Under the pieces are notes generated by a model. The model ran no database searches. It saw nothing but the letters and a program-made list of their open reading frames with translations, and was not told the DNA's origin. Below are positions 8,629 through 17,411 of a DNA stretch of 49,121 bases, one piece after another. This DNA comes from Acetivibrio sp. MSJd-27 (lineage in GTDB: Bacteria > Bacillota > Clostridia > UMGS1840 > HGM11507), in contig NZ_JAHLPV010000017.1 of NCBI RefSeq assembly GCF_018918095.1, positions 1-49,121 of the forward strand. Direction: 5' to 3'. Every line of letters starts with the position of its first letter. Position 1 is the stretch's first letter. The position numbers and the translations under genes are program-made.

Positions 8629-9120
8629 TTGACGAAAGCCAAACAATTGACCATTCTGGCACTTTTCGCTGTAACGGCTACTGCGGTAAGCGGCTTGGAG
8701 CTTCTTATACCGATGGACTTTGTGATCCCCGGGATCAAACTGGGACTCTCCAACATTGTGATTCTTCTGGTGATTTACCGCTTCGGTGCGAAATGCGGTG
8801 TTGCGGTCACCTGCTTTAAGGCAATGCTTTCCTCTTTGCTGTTTGGAGGATTTACAACCTTTTTATACAGTTTCAGCGGAGCGGTTTTATCCGGGATTGC
8901 AATGGGGCTTGTCTACCGAAAAGAATCTGTCACACCTGTCGGGGCGAGTCTGCTGGGGGCTGCCGTACATATCACGGCGCAGGTACTGTGCGCATTGCTT
9001 CTGTTAAAATCGGTCTATGTACTTTGCTATTATCCCTTTGTGCTTTTTTCAGGAACACTGTGCGGTGCATTGAATGGGATTATTGTAAAGTTTATTCGTG
9101 ATAAATATCGGCTAGGATAA
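8629..9120 (+). CDS. Gx transporter family protein (heptaprenyl diphosphate synthase component I-like)
   Basis: A polytopic membrane protein with five to six segments and the repeated Gx-rich loops of the family, such as FVIPGIKLGLSNI and FKAMLSSLLFGG. Members have been annotated as HepT/component I of heptaprenyl diphosphate synthase and as transporters of the ECF S-component type; the substrate is not known. I choose the TTG at 8629 (163 residues) because AAAGCGGGG lies about eight bases upstream. A TTG at 8605 (171 residues) overlapping the previous stop is the alternative. It pairs with the NusG-II gene just before it. Confidence 0.78.
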   Translation: MTKAKQLTILALFAVTATAVSGLELLIPMDFVIPGIKLGLSNIVILLVIYRFGAKCGVAVTCFKAMLSSLLFGGFTTFLYSFSGAVLSGIAMGLVYRKESVTPVGASLLGAAVHITAQVLCALLLLKSVYVLCYYPFVLFSGTLCGALNGIIVKFIRDKYRLG

Positions 9121-9136
9121 AGGGGAGAACATTATT

Positions 9137-9394
9137 TTGAAAACAATGTCGAAAAACGGATGGATTCTTGTTTTGTTTTTACTGGGAGGAATTGTAATCG
9201 GCGGTCTTTTGGGAAATCTGGCACAGAATGTCCCATATTTGGACTGGCTGTCCTTTGGTTACTCTTTTGGAATGGAACAGCCTTTTGTGCTGAATCTGCA
9301 AATTTTGAAGCTTCAGCTGGGTGTAAGTGTCCATATTAATGTGGCAAGTATTCTCGGCGTAATTATCGCTATGCTGATATACAGGAAGGTATAG
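9137..9394 (+). CDS. DUF4321 small membrane protein
   Basis: An 85-residue protein with two membrane segments (about 8-28 and 64-82) separated by a short loop containing a GMEQPFVLNLQILKLQLG stretch. This layout is the DUF4321 family, which in Clostridia regularly sits just before maf or radC and the mreBCD genes. It starts with TTG at 9137 after AAAGGGGAG. Its role is unknown, but the conserved linkage suggests cell-envelope growth. Confidence 0.8.
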   Translation: MKTMSKNGWILVLFLLGGIVIGGLLGNLAQNVPYLDWLSFGYSFGMEQPFVLNLQILKLQLGVSVHINVASILGVIIAMLIYRKV

Positions 9395-9398
9395 AGAA

Positions 9399-10001
9399 TT
9401 GACTACAACACAAAAAAAGATTATTCTGGCCTCTAACTCAGCCAGAAGAAAAGAAATATTAACCAATTTGGGTATAAGTTTCATGGTTATGACCAATGCT
9501 AACTGTGAGGAAAAAACAGTACAGACAGAGCCTTTTGCCATTGTGAAGGCATTGGCTCAACGCAAAGCGGAAAGTGTTTTTGAAATGTTGAATGCACAGG
9601 ACAAAGACAGTTTTATCATCAGTGCGGATACGTTGGTTTTCAAGGATGGAGCACCAATCGGGAAACCGCAGGACGAGGCGCATGCATTTGAAATTTTAAA
9701 AGCATTGTCCGGCACACATCATCACGTTTGTACCGGATACACGATTCTGGATGCCGCATCGGGAAAATTGGTGAATGGGTGTGAAGATACGTTGGTATAT
9801 TTCAGGCATCTGTCAGATGATTTTATCCGGGCTTATATCGATACAGGCGAACCGATGGACAAAGCGGGTGCTTATGGGATTCAGGACAAAGGAAGCATGA
9901 TGGTCAGCAGGATTGAAGGGGACTATTTCAATGTGGTGGGTCTTCCTGTCAGCCGGTTGTTATGGGATTTAAAAGAAAAATTTGGCTTTCATATATTTTA
10001 A
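9399..10001 (+). CDS. maf: Maf family nucleotide pyrophosphatase
   Basis: A 200-residue Maf/YhdE protein, a house-cleaning pyrophosphatase for modified or canonical nucleoside triphosphates whose overexpression blocks septation. Family landmarks are ILASNSARRKEIL at the N terminus, the SADTLVFKDGAPIGKP motif with the catalytic Asp, the SGTHHHVCTGY motif and DKAGAYGIQDKGS near the C terminus. Length is normal. It starts with TTG at 9399, only four bases after the DUF4321 stop, as part of the same operon. The downstream mreBCD order is typical for Firmicutes. Confidence 0.93.
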   Translation: MTTTQKKIILASNSARRKEILTNLGISFMVMTNANCEEKTVQTEPFAIVKALAQRKAESVFEMLNAQDKDSFIISADTLVFKDGAPIGKPQDEAHAFEILKALSGTHHHVCTGYTILDAASGKLVNGCEDTLVYFRHLSDDFIRAYIDTGEPMDKAGAYGIQDKGSMMVSRIEGDYFNVVGLPVSRLLWDLKEKFGFHIF

Positions 10002-10027
10002 GAAAAAGTGGAGAGGAGTTCCTATAA

Positions 10028-11062
10028 ATGGCTTTTTTAGGTAAAGATATCGGGATTGATTTGGGGACGGCAAACACGCTGGTTTATGTCAAAGGAAAGG
10101 GTATTGTTTTGCGGGAGCCTTCCGTGGTGGCTGTTACGAAATACAACAAAGAGGTTCATGCCGTTGGATTTGAGGCCAAGGAAATGGTGGGTAGAACACC
10201 AGATAATATTGTGGCGGTTCGTCCGCTGCATGACGGCGTCATTTCAGACTTTAAAATGACCTATGAAATGATAAGAAGATTTTTGCAAAAGGTGATGAAA
10301 AGCAGTGCCTTTTCCAAGCCGCGGGTGGTTGCCTGTGTTCCTGCTGGTGTTACAGATGTGGAGAGACGCGCGGTAGAGGAAGCTGTTATTCAGTCAGGAG
10401 CAAAAGAAGTTTACATTGTGGAAGAATCCATGGCTGCTGCTGTGGGGGCGGGAATGGCGATTGCCGAGCCCATGGGAAATATGGTTTTGGATATCGGCGG
10501 AGGCACAAGCGAATGTGCAGTGATCTCCCTGGGAGCTATTGTTACAGCAAAAACCGTTCGTGTTGCGGGGAATGCCTTTGACGACGCCATTATCAATTTT
10601 ATCAAAAAGCAGCATAACCTTTTGATTGGAGAACGTACCGCGGAGGAAGTAAAGATTGCGATAGGCTCCGCTTGTAAATTTGCAGATATGGAACCCACGA
10701 TGGAAGTGAGGGGGAGAGATCTGCTCACAGGGCTTCCAAGAAATCTGGAAGTTTCTGCAGAGGAAATCAGAGAAGCGTTGACTGAACCGGTGCGTACGAT
10801 TGTCGACGCAGTGAAAACAACTCTTGAGACAACTCCCCCGGAATTATCCGCGGACATTGTTGATAGAGGCATTACGCTGACCGGCGGCGGTGCGTTTTTG
10901 AAAGGGTTAAACACACTGTTAAGCAAGGAGACCTTGCTGCCGGTATATATTGCGGAGGATCCGCTGGACTGTGTTGCAAAAGGCGCAGGTATGCTTCTGG
11001 AAGAAATTGATACGTTAAAAGCTACCCAATCGGATAAGCGCGGCCGTTCTTCCAGGTGGTAA
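10028..11062 (+). CDS. mreB: rod shape-determining protein MreB
   Basis: A 344-residue bacterial actin. The phosphate-1 loop GIDLGTANTLVYVKGKG is at residues 8-24, followed by VLREPSVVAV, the phosphate-2 segment LDIGGGTSECAVISLG, and the adenosine motif GITLTGGGAFLKGL. MreB forms membrane-associated filaments that steer the elongation complex made of MreC, MreD, PBP2 and RodA. The start has GGAGAGGAG upstream. Length is normal and nothing is missing. Confidence 0.97.
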   Translation: MAFLGKDIGIDLGTANTLVYVKGKGIVLREPSVVAVTKYNKEVHAVGFEAKEMVGRTPDNIVAVRPLHDGVISDFKMTYEMIRRFLQKVMKSSAFSKPRVVACVPAGVTDVERRAVEEAVIQSGAKEVYIVEESMAAAVGAGMAIAEPMGNMVLDIGGGTSECAVISLGAIVTAKTVRVAGNAFDDAIINFIKKQHNLLIGERTAEEVKIAIGSACKFADMEPTMEVRGRDLLTGLPRNLEVSAEEIREALTEPVRTIVDAVKTTLETTPPELSADIVDRGITLTGGGAFLKGLNTLLSKETLLPVYIAEDPLDCVAKGAGMLLEEIDTLKATQSDKRGRSSRW

Positions 11063-11099
11063 ACCTTCTGCCTTTATCATTGAACGGGCGGAATAGAGA

Positions 11100-11939
11100 G
11101 TGGGTGAAGCTTTGTTTCGAAGAAATAAAAAATATATTATTGTCGTGCTGATTGTTCTCGTATTGCTTGTGGCGATTTATTTCAGTGCGGTAAACCGTGA
11201 AAACACTTTGTTTTACGATAATGCAGTCTCTTTTGTCTCCAGGCCGGTCAGCCAGTTTATGACCTTCGTGGGAAATAAATTCGGCGATTTCTTTGATTAT
11301 TTTAAAGATAAGAAAAGACTGGTGGAGGAAAATGTGGCATTGACCGATCAGGTAACCGAGCTGGAACACAAAAATGCACAGTTGTCCTCCTATGAAGCGG
11401 AGAATGAAAGGCTGCGCAATATGCTGGATTTAAAAGGAAAAAATCCCCAATTTGATTTGATCGCGTCCTCTGTCATTTCAAAGGACAACAGCAATTATTA
11501 CGGAACATTCCTGATCGATAAAGGCGCCAATCATGGAATTGCAACCAATATGGCGGTTATGGGTACAAAAGGATTGATTGGCTATGTCATTGAAACGGGA
11601 ACAAACTGGGCAAAAATTCAGACAATTATCGATGGAGGCAGTTCCGCGGGCTGTATGGTAACAAGAACAAAAAGCGTGGCTGTCACAAATGGAACAACAG
11701 CGCTGCTGAATGAAGGCCTTCTCTCCATGCTTTACATCTCTAAGGATATGAGTATTGTAGAGGGAGATATCATTGAAACCTCCGGCTTGGGGCAGATTTA
11801 TCCCTCCGGAATCATGATAGGCAGGGTGAAAGAGCTTCGGAAGGATGACAGTACGCAATCCCAGTATGCAATTATTCAGCCGGTTGAAGATTTTGAAAAC
11901 ATCAAAGAAGTGTTTGTTATCGCAAAAACATTGGAATAG
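11100..11939 (+). CDS. mreC: rod shape-determining protein MreC
   Basis: A 279-residue MreC: N-terminal cytoplasmic tail, one membrane segment (about 12-29), a coiled coil (about 70-105) and the C-terminal beta domain with NYYGTFLIDKGANHGI and GLIGYVIETG typical of the family. MreC bridges MreB and PBP2 outside the membrane. The GTG at 11100 gives the full tail. A TTG at 11112 preceded by GGTGA is an alternative that removes four residues. It lies between mreB and mreD. Confidence 0.95.
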   Translation: MGEALFRRNKKYIIVVLIVLVLLVAIYFSAVNRENTLFYDNAVSFVSRPVSQFMTFVGNKFGDFFDYFKDKKRLVEENVALTDQVTELEHKNAQLSSYEAENERLRNMLDLKGKNPQFDLIASSVISKDNSNYYGTFLIDKGANHGIATNMAVMGTKGLIGYVIETGTNWAKIQTIIDGGSSAGCMVTRTKSVAVTNGTTALLNEGLLSMLYISKDMSIVEGDIIETSGLGQIYPSGIMIGRVKELRKDDSTQSQYAIIQPVEDFENIKEVFVIAKTLE

Positions 11940-11954
11940 AGCAGGTGAACGGAG

Positions 11955-12473
11955 ATGAACAGTAATGTGCGGTACAATATCATAAAAAGTATTTCCTTCT
12001 TTTTGTTGTTTTTGCTTTCTCAGGCTATGGGACCGCATATAAAAATATTGGGTGTTACTCCAAATTTTATTTTTCTTCTTGTTTTGATTGCATCCTTAGT
12101 TGAGAACACTACATATGCCAACTTATTTTATGCTTTGGTGTTCGGCTCTTTTTTTGATGTGTATAACGGGAAAATTTTTGGGATCTACACCGTCCTTTTT
12201 GTAGTGATTTCTTTTCTTGCAAGTGAGATTTACCACAAATATTTTGAGGATATGACGGCTGTACAGGTTTTGTTTATCGTGCTGGCAACCTTCCTTTACA
12301 GTTTTGTTATCTGTATTTTCTTTGCATTTCGTGACAACAGCTTTATTCAGTTGTTTACGCAGATATCATTGCCAGAGTTTGTGTATAATGCACTGCTGGG
12401 AATCGTCCTCTTTTTCATTTATAAAACGGTTGTGAAAAGGCTTATGAGTCCAAGGCGTTCCCGATATTTTTAA
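11955..12473 (+). CDS. mreD: rod shape-determining protein MreD
   Basis: A 172-residue integral membrane protein with about five segments; its position between mreC and the PBP2 gene and its hydrophobic profile identify MreD, which completes the MreBCD shape complex. The characteristic polar patch GSFFDVYNGKIFGIYT lies in the middle. Sequence conservation in MreD is low, so the call leans on context as well as length. Confidence 0.9.
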   Translation: MNSNVRYNIIKSISFFLLFLLSQAMGPHIKILGVTPNFIFLLVLIASLVENTTYANLFYALVFGSFFDVYNGKIFGIYTVLFVVISFLASEIYHKYFEDMTAVQVLFIVLATFLYSFVICIFFAFRDNSFIQLFTQISLPEFVYNALLGIVLFFIYKTVVKRLMSPRRSRYF

Positions 12474-12507
12474 ATTTTAAAGCAAATTCGCAAATGAGGT
12501 CGGACAA

Positions 12508-14574
12508 ATGGCTAATCCAAATCCATATTTCAAACGATTTATCGTTTTATATACCCTGTTAGGCGTGCTGAGTTTTTTTCTCATCGGACGTCTTTTTGTC
12601 ATACAGGTGATTGACGGTGCAGAATACAGCGAAATTACAATGAAACGGCTCAGTAAAAGTATGCCGCAGAGAGCGCCGCGGGGGGAGATTCTGGATCGCT
12701 ACGGCAGACCAATTGTTTCAAACCGGACAGGATATTCTATTCAGCTGACAAAGATGGCGGAATCCGATGAGGAACTGAATCAAACCGTTTTTTCTTTGAT
12801 ACAGATCTGCGAGGCGAATCAAACGGAATATTACGACTCTATGCCTATTACAAAGACGGCACCCTACACCTTTACGTATCAGGAAGATACGGAAGAAGAA
12901 GTACAGGCTAAAATTCAAAAATATAATAAATCGTTAAAGTTGGATGAAGGGCTGACTGCACCTGAGGTTCTTACCAAATTGAAGGAGAGGTATAAGATTT
13001 CTCCGGAGACAGATGAGGCGGCAGCTCGAAAAATTATTGGTGTTCGCGCGGAGATGGAGTTACGGCTGTTTTCCAAACAGACTGCATATACTTTTGCAAA
13101 TGATGTGGATATGAACGTGGTGACTAGTGTAAAAGAGACCACCGAAAAGCTGACCGGAGTCAATATTGTAGTAGACTATATTCGGGAATACAACGAACCG
13201 GGCATTGCTTCCCATATTTTAGGGCGAATTGGGCCGATTTATAAAGAAGAGTATGATGTTTTGAAAGAAAAGGGATATGGAATCAATGATGTAGTTGGAA
13301 AAGATGGTATCGAAAAGGTCTGTGAAGATGTTTTGCGCGGTAAGGACGGCGTCAATAATATTGAGCAGGATGCGAACGGAAAAATTATTTCAACGGTATC
13401 CAGCTCCCCCGCGGTGCCGGGAAACGATGTGATTCTGACCATTGACTTGGAGCTTCAAAAAGTTGCGGAGCAATCTCTGGCAGAGGTAATCAAAACGATC
13501 AGCAGCGGCCGTGGAAAGGGATATGACGCAGACAGCGGAGCTGTTGTGGTGGAGGATATCCATACCGGGGAAATACTGGCGATGGCTTCTTATCCGACTT
13601 TTGATCTCTCCAAATTTAACGAAACCTATGAAGAAAATTATAAAAACAAGGCAAAACCTATGTGGAACCGGGCGATACAGGGAACGTATGAACCTGGCTC
13701 TACCTTTAAGATGATTACAGCGATCGCCGCCTTGGAGGAGGGCGTTGTCACACCCCAAACCAGATTTGACTGTAAAGGTGTGTATCGATACTATGCATCC
13801 AGCGGCTATACGCCGGCATGCTGGATTTATACGGATACCGGACATTCTCATACTGATCCGATGACGGTGTCCAACGCGATTAAAAACTCCTGTAACTATT
13901 ATTTTTATGAAGCGGGGAGATTGCTGACCATTGAAAAATTGAATGAATATACCAAAAAGTTTGGGTTGGGAGAACTGACCGGGATTGAATTGCCCGGAGA
14001 AGCAAAGGGAATTATTGCGGGGCCGGAATACAGCAAGAAGATGAACACTACCTGGTGGCCTGGGAACACCCTTCAGGCGGCCATCGGTCAGTCGGACAAC
14101 CTGTTTACACCTCTCCAGCTCGCCAATTATATCAGCACCTTGGCAAACGGTGGTACAAGATATCAGCCTCATCTGGTCAAAAAAGTCAAGGAATACGACT
14201 CGTCCCGGATCATCAGTGAGAGTATGCCTAAGGTGATCGAATCGATTCAGATGAAACCGCAGAATTATAAGGCAGTTATGGAAGGAATGCGGTCGGTTAC
14301 CGAGGATGGGACAGCAAGCAATGTGTTCCGGAATTTTGAAATTCAAGTGGGAGGGAAAACAGGAAGCGCTGAGGTGCCGAAGGGCTCAGCAAACGGAATT
14401 TTTACTTGCTTTGCCCCTTATGAAAACCCGCAGATCGCAATCTCTGTTATCGTAGAGCACGGTGCCCACGGGAACAGTATTGCGCCGGTTGCGAGAGATA
14501 TCATTGAAAAGAATTTCACCGGCGATATGCTGGAGTATATTGAAAAGAACGATCCCCTGACTTTGTTAAATTAA
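12508..14574 (+). CDS. mrdA: penicillin-binding protein 2 (class B transpeptidase)
   Basis: A 688-residue class B PBP that cross-links peptidoglycan in the elongation machine. It has one N-terminal membrane segment (about 12-32), the dimerisation motif RAPRGEILDRYGRPI near residue 55, and a C-terminal transpeptidase with all three active-site motifs: Ser398 in STFK, SCN at 461-463 and KTG at 617-619. Length is normal. It follows mreD and precedes minD. The last codons are followed by a gap with a separate promoter (14609-14637). Its likely glycosyltransferase partner RodA is at 40190-41305. FtsI-like septal function is less likely given the neighbours. Confidence 0.93.
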   Translation: MANPNPYFKRFIVLYTLLGVLSFFLIGRLFVIQVIDGAEYSEITMKRLSKSMPQRAPRGEILDRYGRPIVSNRTGYSIQLTKMAESDEELNQTVFSLIQICEANQTEYYDSMPITKTAPYTFTYQEDTEEEVQAKIQKYNKSLKLDEGLTAPEVLTKLKERYKISPETDEAAARKIIGVRAEMELRLFSKQTAYTFANDVDMNVVTSVKETTEKLTGVNIVVDYIREYNEPGIASHILGRIGPIYKEEYDVLKEKGYGINDVVGKDGIEKVCEDVLRGKDGVNNIEQDANGKIISTVSSSPAVPGNDVILTIDLELQKVAEQSLAEVIKTISSGRGKGYDADSGAVVVEDIHTGEILAMASYPTFDLSKFNETYEENYKNKAKPMWNRAIQGTYEPGSTFKMITAIAALEEGVVTPQTRFDCKGVYRYYASSGYTPACWIYTDTGHSHTDPMTVSNAIKNSCNYYFYEAGRLLTIEKLNEYTKKFGLGELTGIELPGEAKGIIAGPEYSKKMNTTWWPGNTLQAAIGQSDNLFTPLQLANYISTLANGGTRYQPHLVKKVKEYDSSRIISESMPKVIESIQMKPQNYKAVMEGMRSVTEDGTASNVFRNFEIQVGGKTGSAEVPKGSANGIFTCFAPYENPQIAISVIVEHGAHGNSIAPVARDIIEKNFTGDMLEYIEKNDPLTLLN

Positions 14575-14608
14575 AACGTTTCTTGGCATTCGCGCATTGA
14601 AAAAAAGA

Positions 14609-14637
14609 TAGACTTTACAGGTTACCTGTGCTATAAT
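14609..14637 (+). promoter_or_regulatory. minD promoter with a palindrome in the spacer
   Basis: TAGACT at 14609-14614, a 17-bp spacer and TATAAT at 14632-14637, 30 bases before the minD ATG. The spacer contains the perfect 13-bp palindrome ACAGGTTACCTGT at 14617-14629, placed where a repressor would block polymerase. Confidence 0.6.
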
Positions 14638-14666
14638 AATTCCAATAGAGATAAAGGAGTATCTAT

Positions 14667-15449
14667 ATGGGCAAGATAATTGTTGTTTCTTCCGGCAAGG
14701 GAGGAGTTGGTAAGACAGTTGCCGTTTCTAACATTGCGGTTGCCCTTGCAAAAATGGAAAAACGTGTTCTGATGGCAGATTTGGATATCGGACTTCGGAA
14801 TCTGGACTTGGCTGTTGGGATCAATGACGTTATTGTCTATGATATCATGGATGTATTGGACGAAAAGTGCTCTGTAGAAAAAGCGGTTTTTACCTTAAAA
14901 GGCTATGGTGGAGTCGATATTCTGCCAGCTGCCCAGACGATAGGGAAAGATTCTTTGGAGCCGCAGAAGTTTAAAAAAATGTTTCGCCGTCTCAGAGATC
15001 GATATGATTATATTATTATTGACAGCCCTGCTGGTATGGAAAAGGGTTTTCAAAGTGCTATTGCATCAGCGGATTGCGCTTTTGTGGTGGTCAATCCTGA
15101 GATGACTTCTGTGCGCGACAGTGATAGGATCATCAGCCTTTTGGAGGCAGCTGAGATGCGGGAGATCCGATTGATTATCAACCGTGTCAGGCCGCAGATG
15201 ATGCGCCGCGGCGATACACTCAATGTTGATGAGATATTAAATCTTCTTCAGATTCCTCTGATTGGTATTGTGGAGGAAGATGAGGTTGTGTTAAAAAGCT
15301 TAAAGCGTAATATTCTTCCGGTTAACGAATCCTCCTCCAAAGCAGGAAAAGAATTCTATAACATTGCAAAGAGAATTCTTGGAGAAAATGTTCCGATTAC
15401 TAAATTAAGCGGTTCTTCCCGCTTCTTCTTTCGTAAACGATCCCGATAA
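14667..15449 (+). CDS. minD: septum site-determining ATPase MinD
   Basis: A 260-residue ParA/MinD-type ATPase. The deviant Walker A motif KGGVGKT is at residues 11-17 with signature Lys11, and Walker A' ADLDIGLRNLDL follows at 37-48, the classical MinD sequence. The C terminus has SRFFFRKRSR, a short aromatic and basic segment that could serve as the membrane-targeting helix. MinD recruits MinC to inhibit FtsZ and in many bacteria is driven by MinE, but neither minC nor minE is present: the gaps on both sides are only 92 and 23 bases. It is followed directly by mgsA. Confidence 0.92.
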   Translation: MGKIIVVSSGKGGVGKTVAVSNIAVALAKMEKRVLMADLDIGLRNLDLAVGINDVIVYDIMDVLDEKCSVEKAVFTLKGYGGVDILPAAQTIGKDSLEPQKFKKMFRRLRDRYDYIIIDSPAGMEKGFQSAIASADCAFVVVNPEMTSVRDSDRIISLLEAAEMREIRLIINRVRPQMMRRGDTLNVDEILNLLQIPLIGIVEEDEVVLKSLKRNILPVNESSSKAGKEFYNIAKRILGENVPITKLSGSSRFFFRKRSR

Positions 15450-15472
15450 ATAATAAATGAGGTGAAGTACAT

Positions 15473-15883
15473 ATGAATATCGCATTGATTGCGCATGATA
15501 TGAAAAAAGAGTTAATGGTTCAGTTTTGCATTGCATATAAACCGATTTTAAAGAATCACACGCTTTATGCAACTGGCACTACCGGAGGACTTGTAGCGGA
15601 AGCTACCGGACTTCCCGTTCATCGGTTTTTATCCGGTCCGCAGGGGGGCGACCAGCAAATAGGAGCCAGAATTGCTTACAATGAGATTGACTTGGTTCTG
15701 TTTTTCCGGGATCCTCTGACTGCTCAGCCACACGAACCGGATGTAAATGCGTTGTTCCGTTTGTGCGATGTGCATAATATCCCCTTGGCAACCAATGTTG
15801 CCTCTGCTGAGGTTTTGATTAAGGGCTTGGAGCGCGGGGATTTGGATTGGAGAAATATCGTCAATCCAAAAGAAAACGAATAG
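15473..15883 (+). CDS. mgsA: methylglyoxal synthase
   Basis: A 136-residue methylglyoxal synthase, converting dihydroxyacetone phosphate to methylglyoxal and phosphate in the cytoplasm. Residues matching the known catalytic set with a constant offset of 11 from the E. coli enzyme are His8, Asp60, Asp80, His87 and Asp90. The phosphate-binding TGTTGGLV is at 34-41. The start has GAGGTG upstream. It is probably cotranscribed with minD, an arrangement seen in Clostridia, and ends at a clear terminator. Confidence 0.95.
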   Translation: MNIALIAHDMKKELMVQFCIAYKPILKNHTLYATGTTGGLVAEATGLPVHRFLSGPQGGDQQIGARIAYNEIDLVLFFRDPLTAQPHEPDVNALFRLCDVHNIPLATNVASAEVLIKGLERGDLDWRNIVNPKENE

Positions 15884-15890
15884 GAAATTT

Positions 15891-15925
15891 GGCTGTTTGA
15901 TGCATTTGCATGGAACAGCTTTTTT
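15891..15925 (+). terminator. intrinsic terminator after mgsA
   Basis: GCTGTT (15892-15897) pairs with AACAGC (15914-15919), the loop contains an inner ATGCAT/CAT pairing, and six T follow. Confidence 0.6.
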
Positions 15926-15962
15926 GTGTCAGTAAAAAAGATTTAGGTAAAGTAGGATAGTT

Positions 15963-17252
15963 ATGAATTACACAGAAACATTAAATTATATATGGAGTAT
16001 AAAAAAATTTACGGATAAAACTGATTTGAAAACAATGAAAGTGATGATGCAGGAGTTGGGGAATCCCCAGCAGACTTTGAAGGTTATTCATGTGGCGGGC
16101 ACGAATGGAAAGGGTTCCGTCTGCAATTATATTGCGTCATCACTTGTTGCTGCCGGCTACCGAACCGGTTTATATCTTTCTCCCTTTTTGGAAATCTTCA
16201 ACGAGAGGATGCGTGTAAACGGAAACTTGATTTCAGATGACGACATTGTCCGTCTTTCTGCCAAAGTGAAGCCGGCGGCGGAAAGAGCGGAAAGGGAATG
16301 CGGAAGGTTTCCGAAACAATTTGAGTTTGTAACAGCCATTGCATTTTTATATTTTGCCGAACAAAACTGTGATTATGTGGTGTTGGAAACCGGAATGGGC
16401 GGTCTTCTGGACGCCACAAATATCATTGAAAAACCAGTAATGTCCATCATTACTTCCGTCGGTTTGGACCACACGCATATTCTTGGAAATACATTGGAAG
16501 AGATTGCGGAAAAGAAAAGCGGTATCATCAAACCAGGCTGTCCGGTACTTTGTGATCCATTCATGGATGAAAGAGCACTTCAAGTGATAAAGGAACAGGC
16601 AAAACAAAAAGGTGCGCCGTTTCAGCCCATTGATCCGAAAGAGCTTCGTATCTGTTCAGCGGATTTAGAGGGAATATCTTTTACATTTTTACATGAGAAG
16701 TACCGCATTCATATGTTAGGGGAACATCAGATACGTAACTGTGGCTTGGCAATTGCAAGTCTTTTGCTGCTTGGAATACCTCTAAAAGCAAGGCAGGAGG
16801 GCGTTTCAACTGTTTGTTTTCCGGGTAGAATGGAAAAAATATTACCGAATGTTTTAGTCGACGGAGCGCATAATGAAATGGGGATAAGAGCTTTAATGTC
16901 TGCTCTTGCCTTCCACAATATACAAAAGCCGGTTTTTATGATTTCCATCGGAAAAGAAAAAAAATATGAACAGATGCTCTCTGTTCTTTTTGATAAAGCA
17001 GGAAAAAATGCGGAATTTTATTTTACTGCATACGATAAAATGGCAGCAGTTGATCCAGAAGAACTTTGCCGTTTTGCGGCGAATCAAGGAATGAAATCGG
17101 GGATAATCCCCACGGTTCGACAGGCTGCAGAGACTCTGATGAAGCCGGAAAACGCCGGTACGTTTTACGTGCTGTGCGGTTCTCTCTATTTTGTGGGCAA
17201 TGTGAAAAATGAGATAAAAGCACGACAACTTCATAAAAAAACGGAAAACTAG
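15963..17252 (+). CDS. folC: bifunctional folylpolyglutamate/dihydrofolate synthase
   Basis: A 429-residue Mur-ligase-type enzyme that adds glutamate to folates, and in many bacteria makes dihydrofolate from dihydropteroate. The ATP loop GTNGKGS is at residues 46-52, followed by YLSPFLEIFNERM, the LETGMGGLLDATNI box, SVGLDHTHILG and, near residue 300, VDGAHNEMG. Length is normal. It begins after the mgsA terminator and is followed by a structured terminator region before the sporulation operon. Confidence 0.94.
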   Translation: MNYTETLNYIWSIKKFTDKTDLKTMKVMMQELGNPQQTLKVIHVAGTNGKGSVCNYIASSLVAAGYRTGLYLSPFLEIFNERMRVNGNLISDDDIVRLSAKVKPAAERAERECGRFPKQFEFVTAIAFLYFAEQNCDYVVLETGMGGLLDATNIIEKPVMSIITSVGLDHTHILGNTLEEIAEKKSGIIKPGCPVLCDPFMDERALQVIKEQAKQKGAPFQPIDPKELRICSADLEGISFTFLHEKYRIHMLGEHQIRNCGLAIASLLLLGIPLKARQEGVSTVCFPGRMEKILPNVLVDGAHNEMGIRALMSALAFHNIQKPVFMISIGKEKKYEQMLSVLFDKAGKNAEFYFTAYDKMAAVDPEELCRFAANQGMKSGIIPTVRQAAETLMKPENAGTFYVLCGSLYFVGNVKNEIKARQLHKKTEN

Positions 17253-17293
17253 AGCCTTTTCAACAAAGGGTTTTTCAAAGTTTTGACGAAATT

Positions 17294-17373
17294 ATTCTCT
17301 TTGGGAATAAAGTGTTATAGAGTTAAGACCTCTTGGTCTTAATCAGGAAGACTTCACCAAAGAGAATTTTTTT
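17294..17373 (+). terminator. two-level hairpin terminator between folC and spoIIAA
   Basis: Outer arms ATTCTCTTTGG (17294-17304) and CCAAAGAGAAT (17357-17367) enclose a perfect inner hairpin TTAAGACC/GGTCTTAA (17323-17342). A run of seven T follows. It separates the folC transcript from the sigma-F operon. An attenuating leader for spoIIAA is possible if the promoter lies upstream of it. Confidence 0.6.
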
Positions 17374-17411
17374 GTCCTTTTTAAAAGGAAATGATAAGGA
17401 GGTAAGCTTTT

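Noticed and set aside
13390-14346. A 318-codon minus-strand open frame
   Set aside because: Exact antisense of the PBP2 transpeptidase domain; no family resemblance and no start signal.
17380-17405. AGGAAAT before spoIIAA as a sigma-H -35 box
   Set aside because: No matching GAAT-type -10 box lies at the needed distance before the start codon; the stretch is mainly the ribosome binding region.
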